From contig NZ_FRDM01000005.1 of NCBI RefSeq assembly GCF_900143215.1, forward strand, positions 1 to 64,000: a DNA stretch of 64,000 nt, given 5' to 3'. This DNA comes from Geodermatophilus obscurus (GTDB lineage Bacteria; Actinomycetota; Actinomycetes; Mycobacteriales; Geodermatophilaceae). This document shows, piece after piece, positions 35,395 through 43,670 of this stretch. The position numbers were made by a program, and so were the translations under genes. The stretch's first letter is position 1, and the number at the start of each line of letters is the position of its first letter. Below the pieces are notes generated by a model. It had not been told where the DNA came from. It made no database searches and worked only from the letters and a program-made list of their open reading frames with translations.

Positions 35395-36360
35395 GTGACC
35401 GACGAGCTGAGGAACGAGTACGACGTCGTGGTGGTCGGCGGGGGCGCGGCGGGGCTGAACGGAGCCCTCGTGCTGGCCCGGTCGCGGCGGTCGGTGGGAG
35501 TGGTCGACGCAGGCGCGCCGCGCAACGCACCCGCGACGGGCGTGCACGGGCTGCTGGCCCGCGAGGGCATGCCGCCCGGCGAGCTGCTCGAGCGGGGACG
35601 GGCCGAGGTCCGCTCCTACGGCGGTTCGGTGGTCGACGGCGAGGTCGTCACGGCGGCCCGGGACGGCGACGGCCTCACCGTCGGGCTGGCGGACGGGCGC
35701 ACCACCCGCGCGCGCCGGCTGCTGGTCACCACCGGGCTGGTCGACGAGCTGCCCGACGTACCCGGGCTGCGCGAGCGGTGGGGACGGGACGTGCTGCACT
35801 GCCCGTACTGCCACGGCTGGGAGGTGCGCGACCAGCCCATCGGCGTGCTGGCCTGCGGGCCGATGGCGGTGCACCAGGCGCTGCTGTTCCGGCAGCTCAG
35901 CGCCGACGTCACCCTGTTCGCGCACACCCAGCCGGCCCCGATCGGTGAGCAGGCCGAGCAGCTGGCCGCCCTGGGCATCCCCGTGGTGACCGGCGAGGTG
36001 GCCGGGCTGGAGCTGGCCGACGACCGGCTCGTCGGCGTGCGGCTGGCCGACGGCTCGGTGGTCGAGCGCCGGGCGGTCGCGGTCCAGTCGCGGATGGTGG
36101 CCCGCGCCGGCTTCCTCGCCGGGCTCGGGCTCACCCCGGTGCCGCACCCCTCGGGGATGGGGGAGCACCTCGCCGCCGACGCCGCCGGGCGCAGCGACGT
36201 CCCCGGGATCTGGGTCGCCGGCAACGTCACCGACCTGGCCGCCCAGGTCGGCGCGGCCGCGGCAGCAGGGGCGTTCGCCGCGGCGCAGGTGAACGCCGAC
36301 CTCGTCGCCGAGGACACCCGCCGGGCGGTCGCCGCGTCCCACGAGCCGCTGGTGGTGTGA
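35395..36360 (+). CDS. Thioredoxin-reductase-like FAD/NAD(P) oxidoreductase
   Basis: 321 residues from a GTG at 35395, with GGAGGTGG at 35382-35389. It shows VVVVGGGAAGLNGAL (FAD binding), the redox pair HCPYCHGWE (CxxC), GVLACGPMAVHQA (NADP region) and GIWVAGNVTDLAAQVG (second FAD block). The family includes thioredoxin reductases and gliotoxin/holomycin-type dithiol oxidases. The CPYC motif plus the short length and absence of a thioredoxin gene nearby leave the partner unknown. It precedes two exporter genes on the same strand. Confidence 0.9.
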   Translation: MTDELRNEYDVVVVGGGAAGLNGALVLARSRRSVGVVDAGAPRNAPATGVHGLLAREGMPPGELLERGRAEVRSYGGSVVDGEVVTAARDGDGLTVGLADGRTTRARRLLVTTGLVDELPDVPGLRERWGRDVLHCPYCHGWEVRDQPIGVLACGPMAVHQALLFRQLSADVTLFAHTQPAPIGEQAEQLAALGIPVVTGEVAGLELADDRLVGVRLADGSVVERRAVAVQSRMVARAGFLAGLGLTPVPHPSGMGEHLAADAAGRSDVPGIWVAGNVTDLAAQVGAAAAAGAFAAAQVNADLVAEDTRRAVAASHEPLVV

Positions 36361-36464
36361 CCAGCGTCCGGTGTCGTCCAGGAATGGCGGGCGCCGGTCC
36401 CGCCTTGGCCCTTCCGTCTGGCCAGCGTGGGCCGCCCCTGACACCGCTCGACGAATGGACGACC

Positions 36465-37757
36465 GTGACCGACCTGCAGGACCGCGCTGACGCTGCGCCG
36501 CTCGCACCGACGACTGCGGCCGCCCCGCCCAACCGGGCGCTGCTCGCGCTCCTCCTCGGCGCCTTCGTCGCCATCGGGCCGCTGACCATCGACATGTACC
36601 TGCCCGCGCTGCCGACCATCACGGCGGAGCTGGGGACGACGTCGGCGATGGTCCAGCTGACCCTCACCGGCACGCTCATCGGCCTGGCCCTGGGGCAGCT
36701 GGTGCTCGGTCCGCTGTCCGACGCGTTCGGGCGGCGGGGTCCGCTGCTGGCCGGGACGGCGCTGTACGTGGTGGCCTCCGCGCTGGTCCTGGTCGCCCCG
36801 AGCATCGAGGTGCTCGGCGCGCTGCGGGTGCTGCAGGGCGTGGGCACCGCGGCCGGCGCGGTGGTCGCCATGGCGATCGTCCGCGACCTGTTCACCGGGC
36901 GGGCGGCGGCCACGATGCTGTCCCGCCTCTTCCTGGTGCTCGGGGCCGCGCCGGTGCTCGCGCCGACCCTCGGCGGGGAGCTGCTGCGGTTCACCAGCTG
37001 GCGCGGCATCTTCGCCGTCCTCGCGGTCTACGGACTGCTGCTGCTCGCCGTCGGCGCGCTCGGCCTGCGCGAGACGCTGCCGCCGTCCCGGCGGAGCACC
37101 CGCGGGGTCGCCGGCACGCTGCGCACCTACCGGGGGCTGCTCCGCGACCGCACGCTGGTCGGCCTGGTGCTCGTCGCGGGCCTCACGATGGCCGGGCTGT
37201 TCAGCTACGTCTCGGGGTCGTCCTTCGTCTTCCAGCGGCAGTACGGCCTCGACGAGCAGCAGTTCGGGCTGCTGTTCGGCGCCGGGGCCGTCTGGCTGAT
37301 CGCGGCCACCCAGCTCAACCCGGTGGTGCTGAAGCGCTGGGCGCCGGCCCAGGTGCTCGTGGCGGGCGTCGTCGCCGGCGCCCTCTCCGGCGCGGTGCTG
37401 CTCGCCCTGGCGCTCACCGGCACCGGTGGGCTGCCCGGCGTCGTCGTCCCGCTGTGGGCGATGCTCTTCGCCTCCGGCCTGGCGCTGCCCAACGCCCCGG
37501 CCCTCGCGCTGTCCCGGCACGGGGAGGCGGCCGGCTCGGCCGCGGCGCTGCTGGGTGCGGTGCAGTTCGGTGTCGGCGCCGCGGTGTCCCCGCTCGTCGG
37601 CCTGCTGGGCAACGACGCCGCGGCGATGGGCGCGGTCATCCTCGGCGCGCTGCTGCTGGCGATCGTCGTCCTCGCCACCGTCGTGCGGCCCTGGCAGCTG
37701 ACCGACGCGCCGGAGGAGCACGCACCCGCCGCCGTCCACCGACCCTCGGCCGGTTGA
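36465..37757 (+). CDS. MFS drug-resistance transporter (Bcr/CflA type)
   Basis: 430 residues from a GTG at 36465; the frame is open upstream to 36357, but the extra residues are proline- and glycine-rich and not family-like. Twelve membrane helices are visible, with TIDMYLPALPTI in the first helix and GPLSDAFGRRGPLL between helices 2 and 3, the Bcr/CflA pattern. Such proteins expel bicyclomycin, chloramphenicol or cysteine by proton exchange. The substrate is not known. Confidence 0.88.
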   Translation: MTDLQDRADAAPLAPTTAAAPPNRALLALLLGAFVAIGPLTIDMYLPALPTITAELGTTSAMVQLTLTGTLIGLALGQLVLGPLSDAFGRRGPLLAGTALYVVASALVLVAPSIEVLGALRVLQGVGTAAGAVVAMAIVRDLFTGRAAATMLSRLFLVLGAAPVLAPTLGGELLRFTSWRGIFAVLAVYGLLLLAVGALGLRETLPPSRRSTRGVAGTLRTYRGLLRDRTLVGLVLVAGLTMAGLFSYVSGSSFVFQRQYGLDEQQFGLLFGAGAVWLIAATQLNPVVLKRWAPAQVLVAGVVAGALSGAVLLALALTGTGGLPGVVVPLWAMLFASGLALPNAPALALSRHGEAAGSAAALLGAVQFGVGAAVSPLVGLLGNDAAAMGAVILGALLLAIVVLATVVRPWQLTDAPEEHAPAAVHRPSAG

Positions 37758-37789
37758 CGACCGGGTAGCCGCGCGTCCACGGTTCCCTG

Positions 37790-39049
37790 GTGCGGAACGA
37801 GCACCGGGGCGGCCGGCCGACCCCGGACGGGGGTGTGGTCGACCGTCGCGGGCTGGGCCTGCTGACCGCCAGCCACGTCGTGGACGACCTGTACCAGGGG
37901 GCGGTGCCCGCACTGCTGCCGTTCCTGGTGCTCGAACGGGGCTACTCCTACGCCGCCGCCACCGGGATCACGCTGGCCGCCACCGTGCTGTCGTCGGTGG
38001 TGCAGCCGGCCTTCGGCGTCCTGGCCGACCGCCGCCCGCTGCCCTGGCTGCCCGCGGTGGGCCTGCTGGTCGCCGGGGTGGGCATCGGGCTGGCCGGCCT
38101 CGGCGACGCCTACTGGTGGACGTGGGCGGCGGTGGCGCTCTCCGGCCTCGGCGTGGCCGCCTACCACCCCGCCGCGGCCCGGGCGGCCCGCGCGGCTGCC
38201 GGCGCCTCCGCGCAGGGGATGAGCTGGTTCGCCGTCGGCGGCAACGCCGGCCTCGCCCTCGGCCCGGTCGTGGTCACGCCCGTGCTGCTGGCGTACGGCG
38301 TGGCGGGGACGCCGCTGCTGGCGCTGCCGGCCCTGGTCACGGCCGTCGTCCTGCTGGCGCTGGCCCGCCGGGCCGGCGCCCGTCCGCGGCCCGCCGCCGC
38401 AGCCGGCCGGGTGCCGGAGCGGGACGACGACTGGCGGTCCTTCGGCTGGCTGACCGGGATGGTGGTGATCCGCTCGGTCCTCTACTTCGGGGTGTCGTCC
38501 CTGATCGCGCTGCACGTCATCGACCGCTTCGGCGTCTCGACCTCGGCCGGCTCGGCGGCACTGGCCACCTTCCTCGGTGTCGGGGCGGTCGGCACCCTCG
38601 CCGGCGGCTGGCTCGCCGACCGGTGGGGTCGGCTGCCGGCCATCCGGCTGGGCTATGCGCTCACCGTCCCGGGGCTGGTCCTGCTGGTCGTCGCGCCGTC
38701 CTGGCCGGTCGCGCTCGCCGCCGCCGTCCTGCTGGGCGTCGGGCTCTACCTGCCCTTCTCCGTGCAGACCACCGTCGGGCAGGAGCTGCTCCCCAACCGG
38801 GTCGGCACGGCCTCGGGCGTCACCATCGGCCTGGCCGTCTCGGCCGGCGGCGCCGTGACACCCCTCTTCGGACTGCTGGCCGACGCGCACGGCCTGGCCT
38901 GGTCGCTGGCCGCCCTGCTGCCCCTGCCGCTGCTCGCGCTGCTGGTCAGCCTGCGGCTGCCCGGGCCTCCCGCCTCGGCGCGCGCGGCGGATCCCGCCGT
39001 GGGAGGCCGCCGGGGCTCCCCACCCGAGCGGGCCGCCCCGCACCGCTGA
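37790..39049 (+). CDS. MFS transporter (fosmidomycin-resistance type)
   Basis: 419 residues. Helix 1 carries SHVVDDLYQGAVPALLPFL and the loop GVLADRRPLPW; AAYHPAAARAAR and GMSWFAVGGNAG follow, the pattern of Fsr-type exporters. About twelve membrane helices are present. Fsr proteins export fosmidomycin and similar compounds; the natural substrate here is unknown. It is 32 bases after the previous exporter, so the two may share a transcript. Confidence 0.88.
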   Translation: MRNEHRGGRPTPDGGVVDRRGLGLLTASHVVDDLYQGAVPALLPFLVLERGYSYAAATGITLAATVLSSVVQPAFGVLADRRPLPWLPAVGLLVAGVGIGLAGLGDAYWWTWAAVALSGLGVAAYHPAAARAARAAAGASAQGMSWFAVGGNAGLALGPVVVTPVLLAYGVAGTPLLALPALVTAVVLLALARRAGARPRPAAAAGRVPERDDDWRSFGWLTGMVVIRSVLYFGVSSLIALHVIDRFGVSTSAGSAALATFLGVGAVGTLAGGWLADRWGRLPAIRLGYALTVPGLVLLVVAPSWPVALAAAVLLGVGLYLPFSVQTTVGQELLPNRVGTASGVTIGLAVSAGGAVTPLFGLLADAHGLAWSLAALLPLPLLALLVSLRLPGPPASARAADPAVGGRRGSPPERAAPHR

Positions 39050-39103
39050 CGCCTCGACCAGCAGGGGCGCGACCCGGCCGCGACGGCGCGGTCGGGTCCT
39101 GCC

Positions 39104-39109
39104 GATACT
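39104..39109 (+). promoter_or_regulatory. Predicted -10 box GATACT before the pseudokinase/LPG-synthase-like gene
   Basis: GATACT ends seven bases before the GTG at 39117, as expected for a leaderless actinobacterial transcript. No ribosome site lies between them. Confidence 0.4.
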
Positions 39110-39116
39110 GACCCCC

Positions 39117-41450
39117 GTGGCGGGGGGAGGTGCGGGCCGGCGGATCCCCTTCTGGCCCCGCACCCGGGTCCGCCGTCCCGCGGACGCCGTCCGGCTGGCG
39201 CTCGCGGCCGGTGCGCTGCTCGTCCTGGTCCTGCTCGCCGTACGGGTACCCGGCGTGCCCACTCCCGGGATCGCCCTCGCGGACGCCGTCCTGGGCGGAC
39301 TGCCGCGCACCCTGCTGTCGGTCGCCAACGGCGTCGCCTCGCTCGGCGTGCTGGCCGTGCTCGGCGCCGTCCTGCTGGACGCGCTCCGGCACCGCCGCTT
39401 CACCGCCGTCTCCGCCGTCCTGGCCTGCGCGCTGGCAGTCGGGCTCGGCGAGGCCGCGGAGTGGCTGCTGGGCGGGGAGGACCTGCTGGGCCCGGCCGAG
39501 GACGCGGCGGTGACCCCGATCGCCGCCGCGGTCGGCCTGCTGGTCGGCGGCGACCTGCAGCGACGCCCGCGCTGGTCGGCGCCCGCCCGTGTGGCGCTCG
39601 GGGCGGCGCTGCTCTGCGCGCTGGCGCTGGGCAGCCTCACCCTGCTCAGCGGAGCCGTCGCCGTCCTCGCCGGAGCCGCGGCGGGTCTGACCGTGCGGGT
39701 CCTGCTGGGCGTCGTCCCCGCCCGCCCCGACGAGGAGCGGATCCGCGCCGTCCTCGCCGCGGCCGGCCTCCCGGTGACCGGGCTGCGGCCGCTGCCGCAC
39801 CCGCCGGAGAGCCTCCGCTACGCCGCCGCCTCACCCGGCGGCGACCTCGAGGTCACCGTCGTCGACCCCGACCGGGGCGGTGTCTCGCTGGCCCGTCGCG
39901 CGGTGTCGCTGCTGCGGCTGCGGTCCTCGGTCGTCGGCCGGCCCGCGCTGACGCTGCGCGGGCAGCTGGAGCGGGAGGCGCTGTGCGCGGGGATCGCCCG
40001 CGCGGCCGACGTCCCCGCGCCGGCGGTGCTGACGATGCTGTCCGCGGGCCCGGCGCTGCTGTCGGTGGCCCGACCCCTGCCGGGCACCCCGCTGTCGGCC
40101 GCGGACGGCGACCCGACCGCCCGGCTCCGCGCCGCCTTCGCCGCGCTGCGGCGCGTGCACCGGGCCGGCCTGTCCCACGGCGCGCTGAACCCGGACTCCG
40201 TCGTCCTGCTGCCGGACGGCGGGGTCGGTTTCACCGGGTGGCAGTCCGCGCAGCCCGCGGCCGCCGAGCTGCAGCGCGAGCTGGACGTCGTGGCACTGCT
40301 GGTCAGCGCGGCCGTGCACGCCGGCGTGCCCGGGGCGGTGGCCGCCCTGCGGGCGGGCTACGGGTCCGAGCCGGCGGCGGAGGTGCGACTCGCGGCCCTG
40401 GCCCAGCCCCTGGTGCTGCCGCCGCCCCTGCGCGACGCGGTGCGCCGGACCGGCGTCGTCGGCGACCTGCGGACCGAGCTGGCCGGGTCGACCGGAGCGG
40501 ACCACGCGACGGCGCCGCGGCTCGAGCGCGTCCCGCTGCGGACGATCGTCACCGTGGCGGCGGCGACGATCGCCGCCTACGTGCTGGCCTCCCAGCTCTC
40601 CGAGGTCAGCCTCGCCAGCGCGCTGAGCGCGGCCCGCTGGGAGTGGCTCGCCGTCGCGGTCCTCGGCTCGGCGGTGACCTACGTCGGCGCGGCGCTGATC
40701 TTCCAGGCCTTCGTGCCCATCGACCTGCCGCTGGCCCGCACCACGCTGGTGCAGGTCGCGACCGCCTTCGTCACGTTGGTGACCCCGCCGACCGTGGGGC
40801 ACGTCGGGCTCGGCATCCGCTACCTGCACCGCGCCGGCGTCCCGCTGGCGACCGCCGCGGCCAGCGTGGCGGTGAGCCAGCTCGTCACCGTCGTCGTCAC
40901 CGTGGCGGTGCTGCTGGCGTGCAGCTGGGTCAGCGGAGTCTCGGGGACCCGCCCGGCGCTGCTGCCCAGCGGCGAGGTCCTCGTCGTCCTGCTCGCGGCG
41001 ACGGCGGTGCTCGTCGTCGTGGCCCTGCTGCCCCCGACCCGGCGGCTGCTGCACCGGCGCGTCGAGCCGCTGCTGCGCCAGACGCTGCCCCAGCTGCTCG
41101 CCGCGCTGACCCAGCCGCGCCGCCTCGGGACGGCGGTGCTCGGCATCCTGCTGCTCAACGGCGGCTACGTGCTGGCCCTCGACGCCTCGCTGCGCGCCTT
41201 CTCCGCGTCGCTGTCCCTGCCGACGCTCGTCGTCGTCTACCTCGCGGCGTCCACGATCGGGTCGGCGGCGCCCACGCCCGGCGGGCTCGGCGCCGTCGAG
41301 GCCGCCCTCGTCGGCGCCCTGACGGCCACCGGTGTCCCGGTGACCGCCGCGCTCACCGCCGTGCTCGCGTTCCGGACGGCGACGTTCTGGTTGCCGGCGC
41401 CGTTCGGTTGGCTCGCCTTCCTCGTGCTGCAGCGCAGGCAGCACATCTGA
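39117..41450 (+). CDS. Membrane protein: degenerate kinase-like region fused to LPG-synthase-type TM domain
   Basis: 777 residues from a GTG at 39117. Residues 1-200 hold about six membrane helices. Residues about 210-465 have the order of a protein-kinase-like fold but with key blocks changed: HGALNPDSVVLL where HRDLKPxN is expected and GFTGW where DFG is expected, so catalysis is unlikely. Residues about 480-775 are eight or so membrane helices with TPGGLGAVEAALV, typical of the lysylphosphatidylglycerol-synthase/UPF0104 domain. That domain flips or makes charged lipids, but the synthase part of MprF is absent. A lipid-flippase or cell-envelope role regulated by the kinase-like region is inferred. 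Confidence 0.8.
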   Translation: MAGGGAGRRIPFWPRTRVRRPADAVRLALAAGALLVLVLLAVRVPGVPTPGIALADAVLGGLPRTLLSVANGVASLGVLAVLGAVLLDALRHRRFTAVSAVLACALAVGLGEAAEWLLGGEDLLGPAEDAAVTPIAAAVGLLVGGDLQRRPRWSAPARVALGAALLCALALGSLTLLSGAVAVLAGAAAGLTVRVLLGVVPARPDEERIRAVLAAAGLPVTGLRPLPHPPESLRYAAASPGGDLEVTVVDPDRGGVSLARRAVSLLRLRSSVVGRPALTLRGQLEREALCAGIARAADVPAPAVLTMLSAGPALLSVARPLPGTPLSAADGDPTARLRAAFAALRRVHRAGLSHGALNPDSVVLLPDGGVGFTGWQSAQPAAAELQRELDVVALLVSAAVHAGVPGAVAALRAGYGSEPAAEVRLAALAQPLVLPPPLRDAVRRTGVVGDLRTELAGSTGADHATAPRLERVPLRTIVTVAAATIAAYVLASQLSEVSLASALSAARWEWLAVAVLGSAVTYVGAALIFQAFVPIDLPLARTTLVQVATAFVTLVTPPTVGHVGLGIRYLHRAGVPLATAAASVAVSQLVTVVVTVAVLLACSWVSGVSGTRPALLPSGEVLVVLLAATAVLVVVALLPPTRRLLHRRVEPLLRQTLPQLLAALTQPRRLGTAVLGILLLNGGYVLALDASLRAFSASLSLPTLVVVYLAASTIGSAAPTPGGLGAVEAALVGALTATGVPVTAALTAVLAFRTATFWLPAPFGWLAFLVLQRRQHI

Positions 41451-41480
41451 TCCCATGGGCCGCCGAGCAGCGTCCTGCAC

Positions 41481-41514
41481 GAGCCCGGTGGTCCGGGCCC
41501 GGACCACCGGGCTC
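41481..41514. terminator. Perfect 34-base palindrome between convergent genes
   Basis: GAGCCCGGTGGTCC with GGACCACCGGGCTC around GGGCCC: the whole 34 bases are self-complementary. It lies 30 bases after the stop of the 777-residue membrane gene and 70 bases from the stop of the small minus-strand gene, so it may end transcription in both directions. It lacks a T-run. Confidence 0.6.
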
Positions 41515-41584
41515 ATCGGGTTCGCGGCTGTGGCCGCTGGTGCCCGGCCCGAACCGAGCCTGACGTCCCGGCCGGCCGGTCCGG

Positions 41585-41878
41585 TCAGAGCGCCAGGAGC
41601 CCGCCCACCGCGCCCGCCACGACGCCGACCAGCAGCAGCACGGCGGCGGCGGCACGGTCGAACCGATTGCCCAGCAGGGAGTCCAGCAGGCTGCTGAGCT
41701 CAGCGAGCCGGACGGGAGCCTCCGGCTCACGTCCCGCCATGCCGCCGTCGCGCCAGCGACGCAGGGTGGAGCCGGTCCGACGGGCGTCTGCCACCAGCAT
41801 CGCCAGGCCGGTCACCTGAGCGAGCAGCGCCACGGAGAAGCAGACGACGGCCAGGGCGACCTGCGCGGTCTCGCTCAT
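41585..41878 (-). CDS. Small two-helix membrane protein, unknown function
   Basis: 97 residues. Hydrophobic segments are near residues 6-28 (VALAVVCFSVALLAQVTGLAML) and 76-96 (AAAAVLLLVGVVAGAVGGLL), with a basic loop (RRTGSTLRRWRDGG) between. No family is recognised. It is divergent from the pilus locus, whose first gene begins 170 bases away, so a link to the pilus is possible only by position. Confidence 0.6.
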   Translation of the reverse strand: MSETAQVALAVVCFSVALLAQVTGLAMLVADARRTGSTLRRWRDGGMAGREPEAPVRLAELSSLLDSLLGNRFDRAAAAVLLLVGVVAGAVGGLLAL

Positions 41879-42049
41879 GCCGCCGAGAGTGCCGGAAACA
41901 CCGATCCGGTGGGACGACGGACCCGTGCCACCGACCGGGTCGGCGCCGTGCGCCGCTCACCAGCCGCGGCCGAGCACGCGGCGGCTCGCGCCGTCCCCGA
42001 ACCGGTGGCGTTGCCGCACCCGCGGGCCGGACCGTGCCATCGTCGCCCC

Positions 42050-42721
42050 GTGCTCGCCGCCCTCGCCGTCGTCGCCCTGCTCCTCGGGGCGAGCGCGGGC
42101 CTGCTGGTCAACCGTGCCGCCGGCCGTTTCCCCTGGCCCCCGGGAGCAGGTGCCCGGGAGCTGCTGGGGCCCGGCCCGGTCGCCGTCCGCCCGCCGGTGG
42201 TCGAGGTCGCGACCGCGCTGCTGACGGCGCTCACCGTGCTGCGCACCGGGCCCACCTGGGAGCTGCCGGCGTTCCTGCTGCTCGCCGTCGTCGGGGTGCT
42301 GCTCGCCGTGGTGGACCTGCAGCACCGGCTGCTGCCCAACCGCGTGGTGCTACCGGCGCTGGCGGCGGGGACGGCGCTGCTGCTGCTCCCTGTCCTCGCC
42401 GACGGCGCGTGGAACGCACTGCTGCGGGCGGTGCTGGGCGCCGCGGCCCTGTTCGCGGTCTACCTCGTGCTCGCCCTCCTCTCGCCCGGCGGCCTGGGCA
42501 TGGGCGACGTGAAGCTCGCCGCGCTCCTCGGCCTGTACCTGGGGTGGCTCGGCTGGGCGGCGGTCGTGCTGGGGGCGCTCGCCGGCTTCGTCGTCCAGGC
42601 CGTCGTCGCACTGGGCCTGCTGGCGACCCGGCGGATCGGGCTGCGCGGCGAGCTGCCCTTCGGCCCCGCGATGCTCGCCGGCGCCGCCCTCGTCATCGGC
42701 GGGACCGCGCTGCTGCCCTGA
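42050..42721 (+). CDS. Prepilin peptidase (A24 family, TadV/CpaA type)
   Basis: 223 residues from a GTG at 42050; the frame is open further upstream, but that part is rich in Arg and Pro and has no family similarity. The two catalytic Asp motifs are VDLQHRLLPN and GMGDVKLAALLG. About six membrane helices are present. The N-terminal cysteine-bearing methylase part of PilD-type enzymes is absent, as in TadV proteins. It would remove the leader of the Flp pilin and of TadE/TadG-like pseudopilins encoded just downstream. Confidence 0.9.
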   Translation: MLAALAVVALLLGASAGLLVNRAAGRFPWPPGAGARELLGPGPVAVRPPVVEVATALLTALTVLRTGPTWELPAFLLLAVVGVLLAVVDLQHRLLPNRVVLPALAAGTALLLLPVLADGAWNALLRAVLGAAALFAVYLVLALLSPGGLGMGDVKLAALLGLYLGWLGWAAVVLGALAGFVVQAVVALGLLATRRIGLRGELPFGPAMLAGAALVIGGTALLP

Positions 42722-42933
42722 GCGTCCCGGCCACCTCCGCGGGGATGGCCGGGACCGGGCCGTCACGGGGGGTGACCAGCGGGATCGCGGTCACCCGGGC
42801 AGGTGGACGGCGTCGGCCGATCGAGCGAACGGGCCTCAAGCCGGCAGGCCGACGGCTCGACACCCCTTGGCAAGTGCCACGACGTGCGGGTCGCCCGACC
42901 CGCACCGGCCGGCACCGTCCCCAGGGAGTCCCC

Positions 42934-43179
42934 GTGCTCAACCTCATCAGCAACCCGCTGGCCACCATCGTCACGCTCTACTCGTTCGCCGAGGAGCGCC
43001 TCAAGCGCGAGGAGAAGGGCGCGACCGCCGTCGAGTACGGCCTCATGGTCGGCCTGATCGCCGTCGGCATCATCACCGCGGTCCTCCTGCTCCGCACCCA
43101 GCTGAGCGCGCTGTTCACCAGCATCGCCGGCTCCCTCGGCACCGCCGCCGCCGGCGGCGGCGCTCCGGCTGCCGGCTGA
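42934..43179 (+). CDS. Flp/Fap-type pilin
   Basis: 81 residues from a GTG at 42934 with GGGAG upstream. It has a short basic leader (EERLKREEKG) followed by the cleavage and Flp signature ATAVEYGLMVGLIAVGI, in which processing is after the Gly and Glu at position 5 of the mature pilin is kept. The C-terminus is Ala/Gly-rich. It polymerises into a thin Flp pilus used for adhesion or DNA uptake. The hairpin right after the stop fits dosage control of the abundant pilin. Confidence 0.94.
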   Translation: MLNLISNPLATIVTLYSFAEERLKREEKGATAVEYGLMVGLIAVGIITAVLLLRTQLSALFTSIAGSLGTAAAGGGAPAAG

Positions 43180-43194
43180 CCCTCGCACCTGCCA

Positions 43195-43232
43195 CGGCGC
43201 AGCGGCCCCGTCCCCCCGGGGCCGCTGCGCCG
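43195..43232 (+). terminator. 15-bp hairpin after the pilin gene
   Basis: A 15-base perfect stem (43195-43209 with 43218-43232; core GCGCAGCGGCCCC / GGGGCCGCTGCGC) and an 8-base loop lie 16 bases after the pilin stop. It is a strong terminator or RNA stabiliser that would let pilin exceed the downstream assembly proteins. No T-run follows. Confidence 0.75.
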
Positions 43233-43274
43233 CGCCGCACCCAGGCCATGACAGCGGGAGGAGGTGGGGGACCG

Positions 43275-43670
43275 GTGCGCACCCGACTGCGCGACGAGCA
43301 CGGCGCCGGTGCCGTGGAGTTCGCGATGATCGTGCCGCTGCTGCTCGTGCTGGTGCTGGGCATCGCCGAGTTCGGGCACGCGTTCCAGGTGCAGGGCACC
43401 CTGTCCGCCGCCGCCCGCGAGGGCGCCCGCGTCATGGCGCTGCAGAACGACCCGGCCGCGGCGCGCGCCGCCGTCCGGGGCGCCAGCCCCACGCTCGACC
43501 CGGCGGTCACCAACGCGCAGATCACCGTCACGCCCCAGACCGGCTGCCCCCTGACGAGCACGACCCAGAACGTGCGGGTGACCGTCGACTACCCGATGCC
43601 GTTCCTCACCGACTTCTTCGGCGCGCGCATCGGCCTGACCGGAACGGGGGTCATGCGGTGCAACGGCTGA
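43275..43670 (+). CDS. TadE-type pseudopilin
   Basis: 131 residues from the GTG at 43275, preceded by GGAGGAGGTGGGG; an in-frame ATG at 43248 is the alternative. The TadE signature is HGAGAVEFAMIVPLLLVLVLGIAEFGHAF, a single N-terminal membrane helix after a short positive leader, followed by a compact outside domain with two cysteines. It is a minor component of the Tad pilus. Its stop TGA at 43668 is the first base group of dispersed repeat copy 2, and the next gene starts upstream of it at 43658. Confidence 0.9.
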   Translation: MRTRLRDEHGAGAVEFAMIVPLLLVLVLGIAEFGHAFQVQGTLSAAAREGARVMALQNDPAAARAAVRGASPTLDPAVTNAQITVTPQTGCPLTSTTQNVRVTVDYPMPFLTDFFGARIGLTGTGVMRCNG

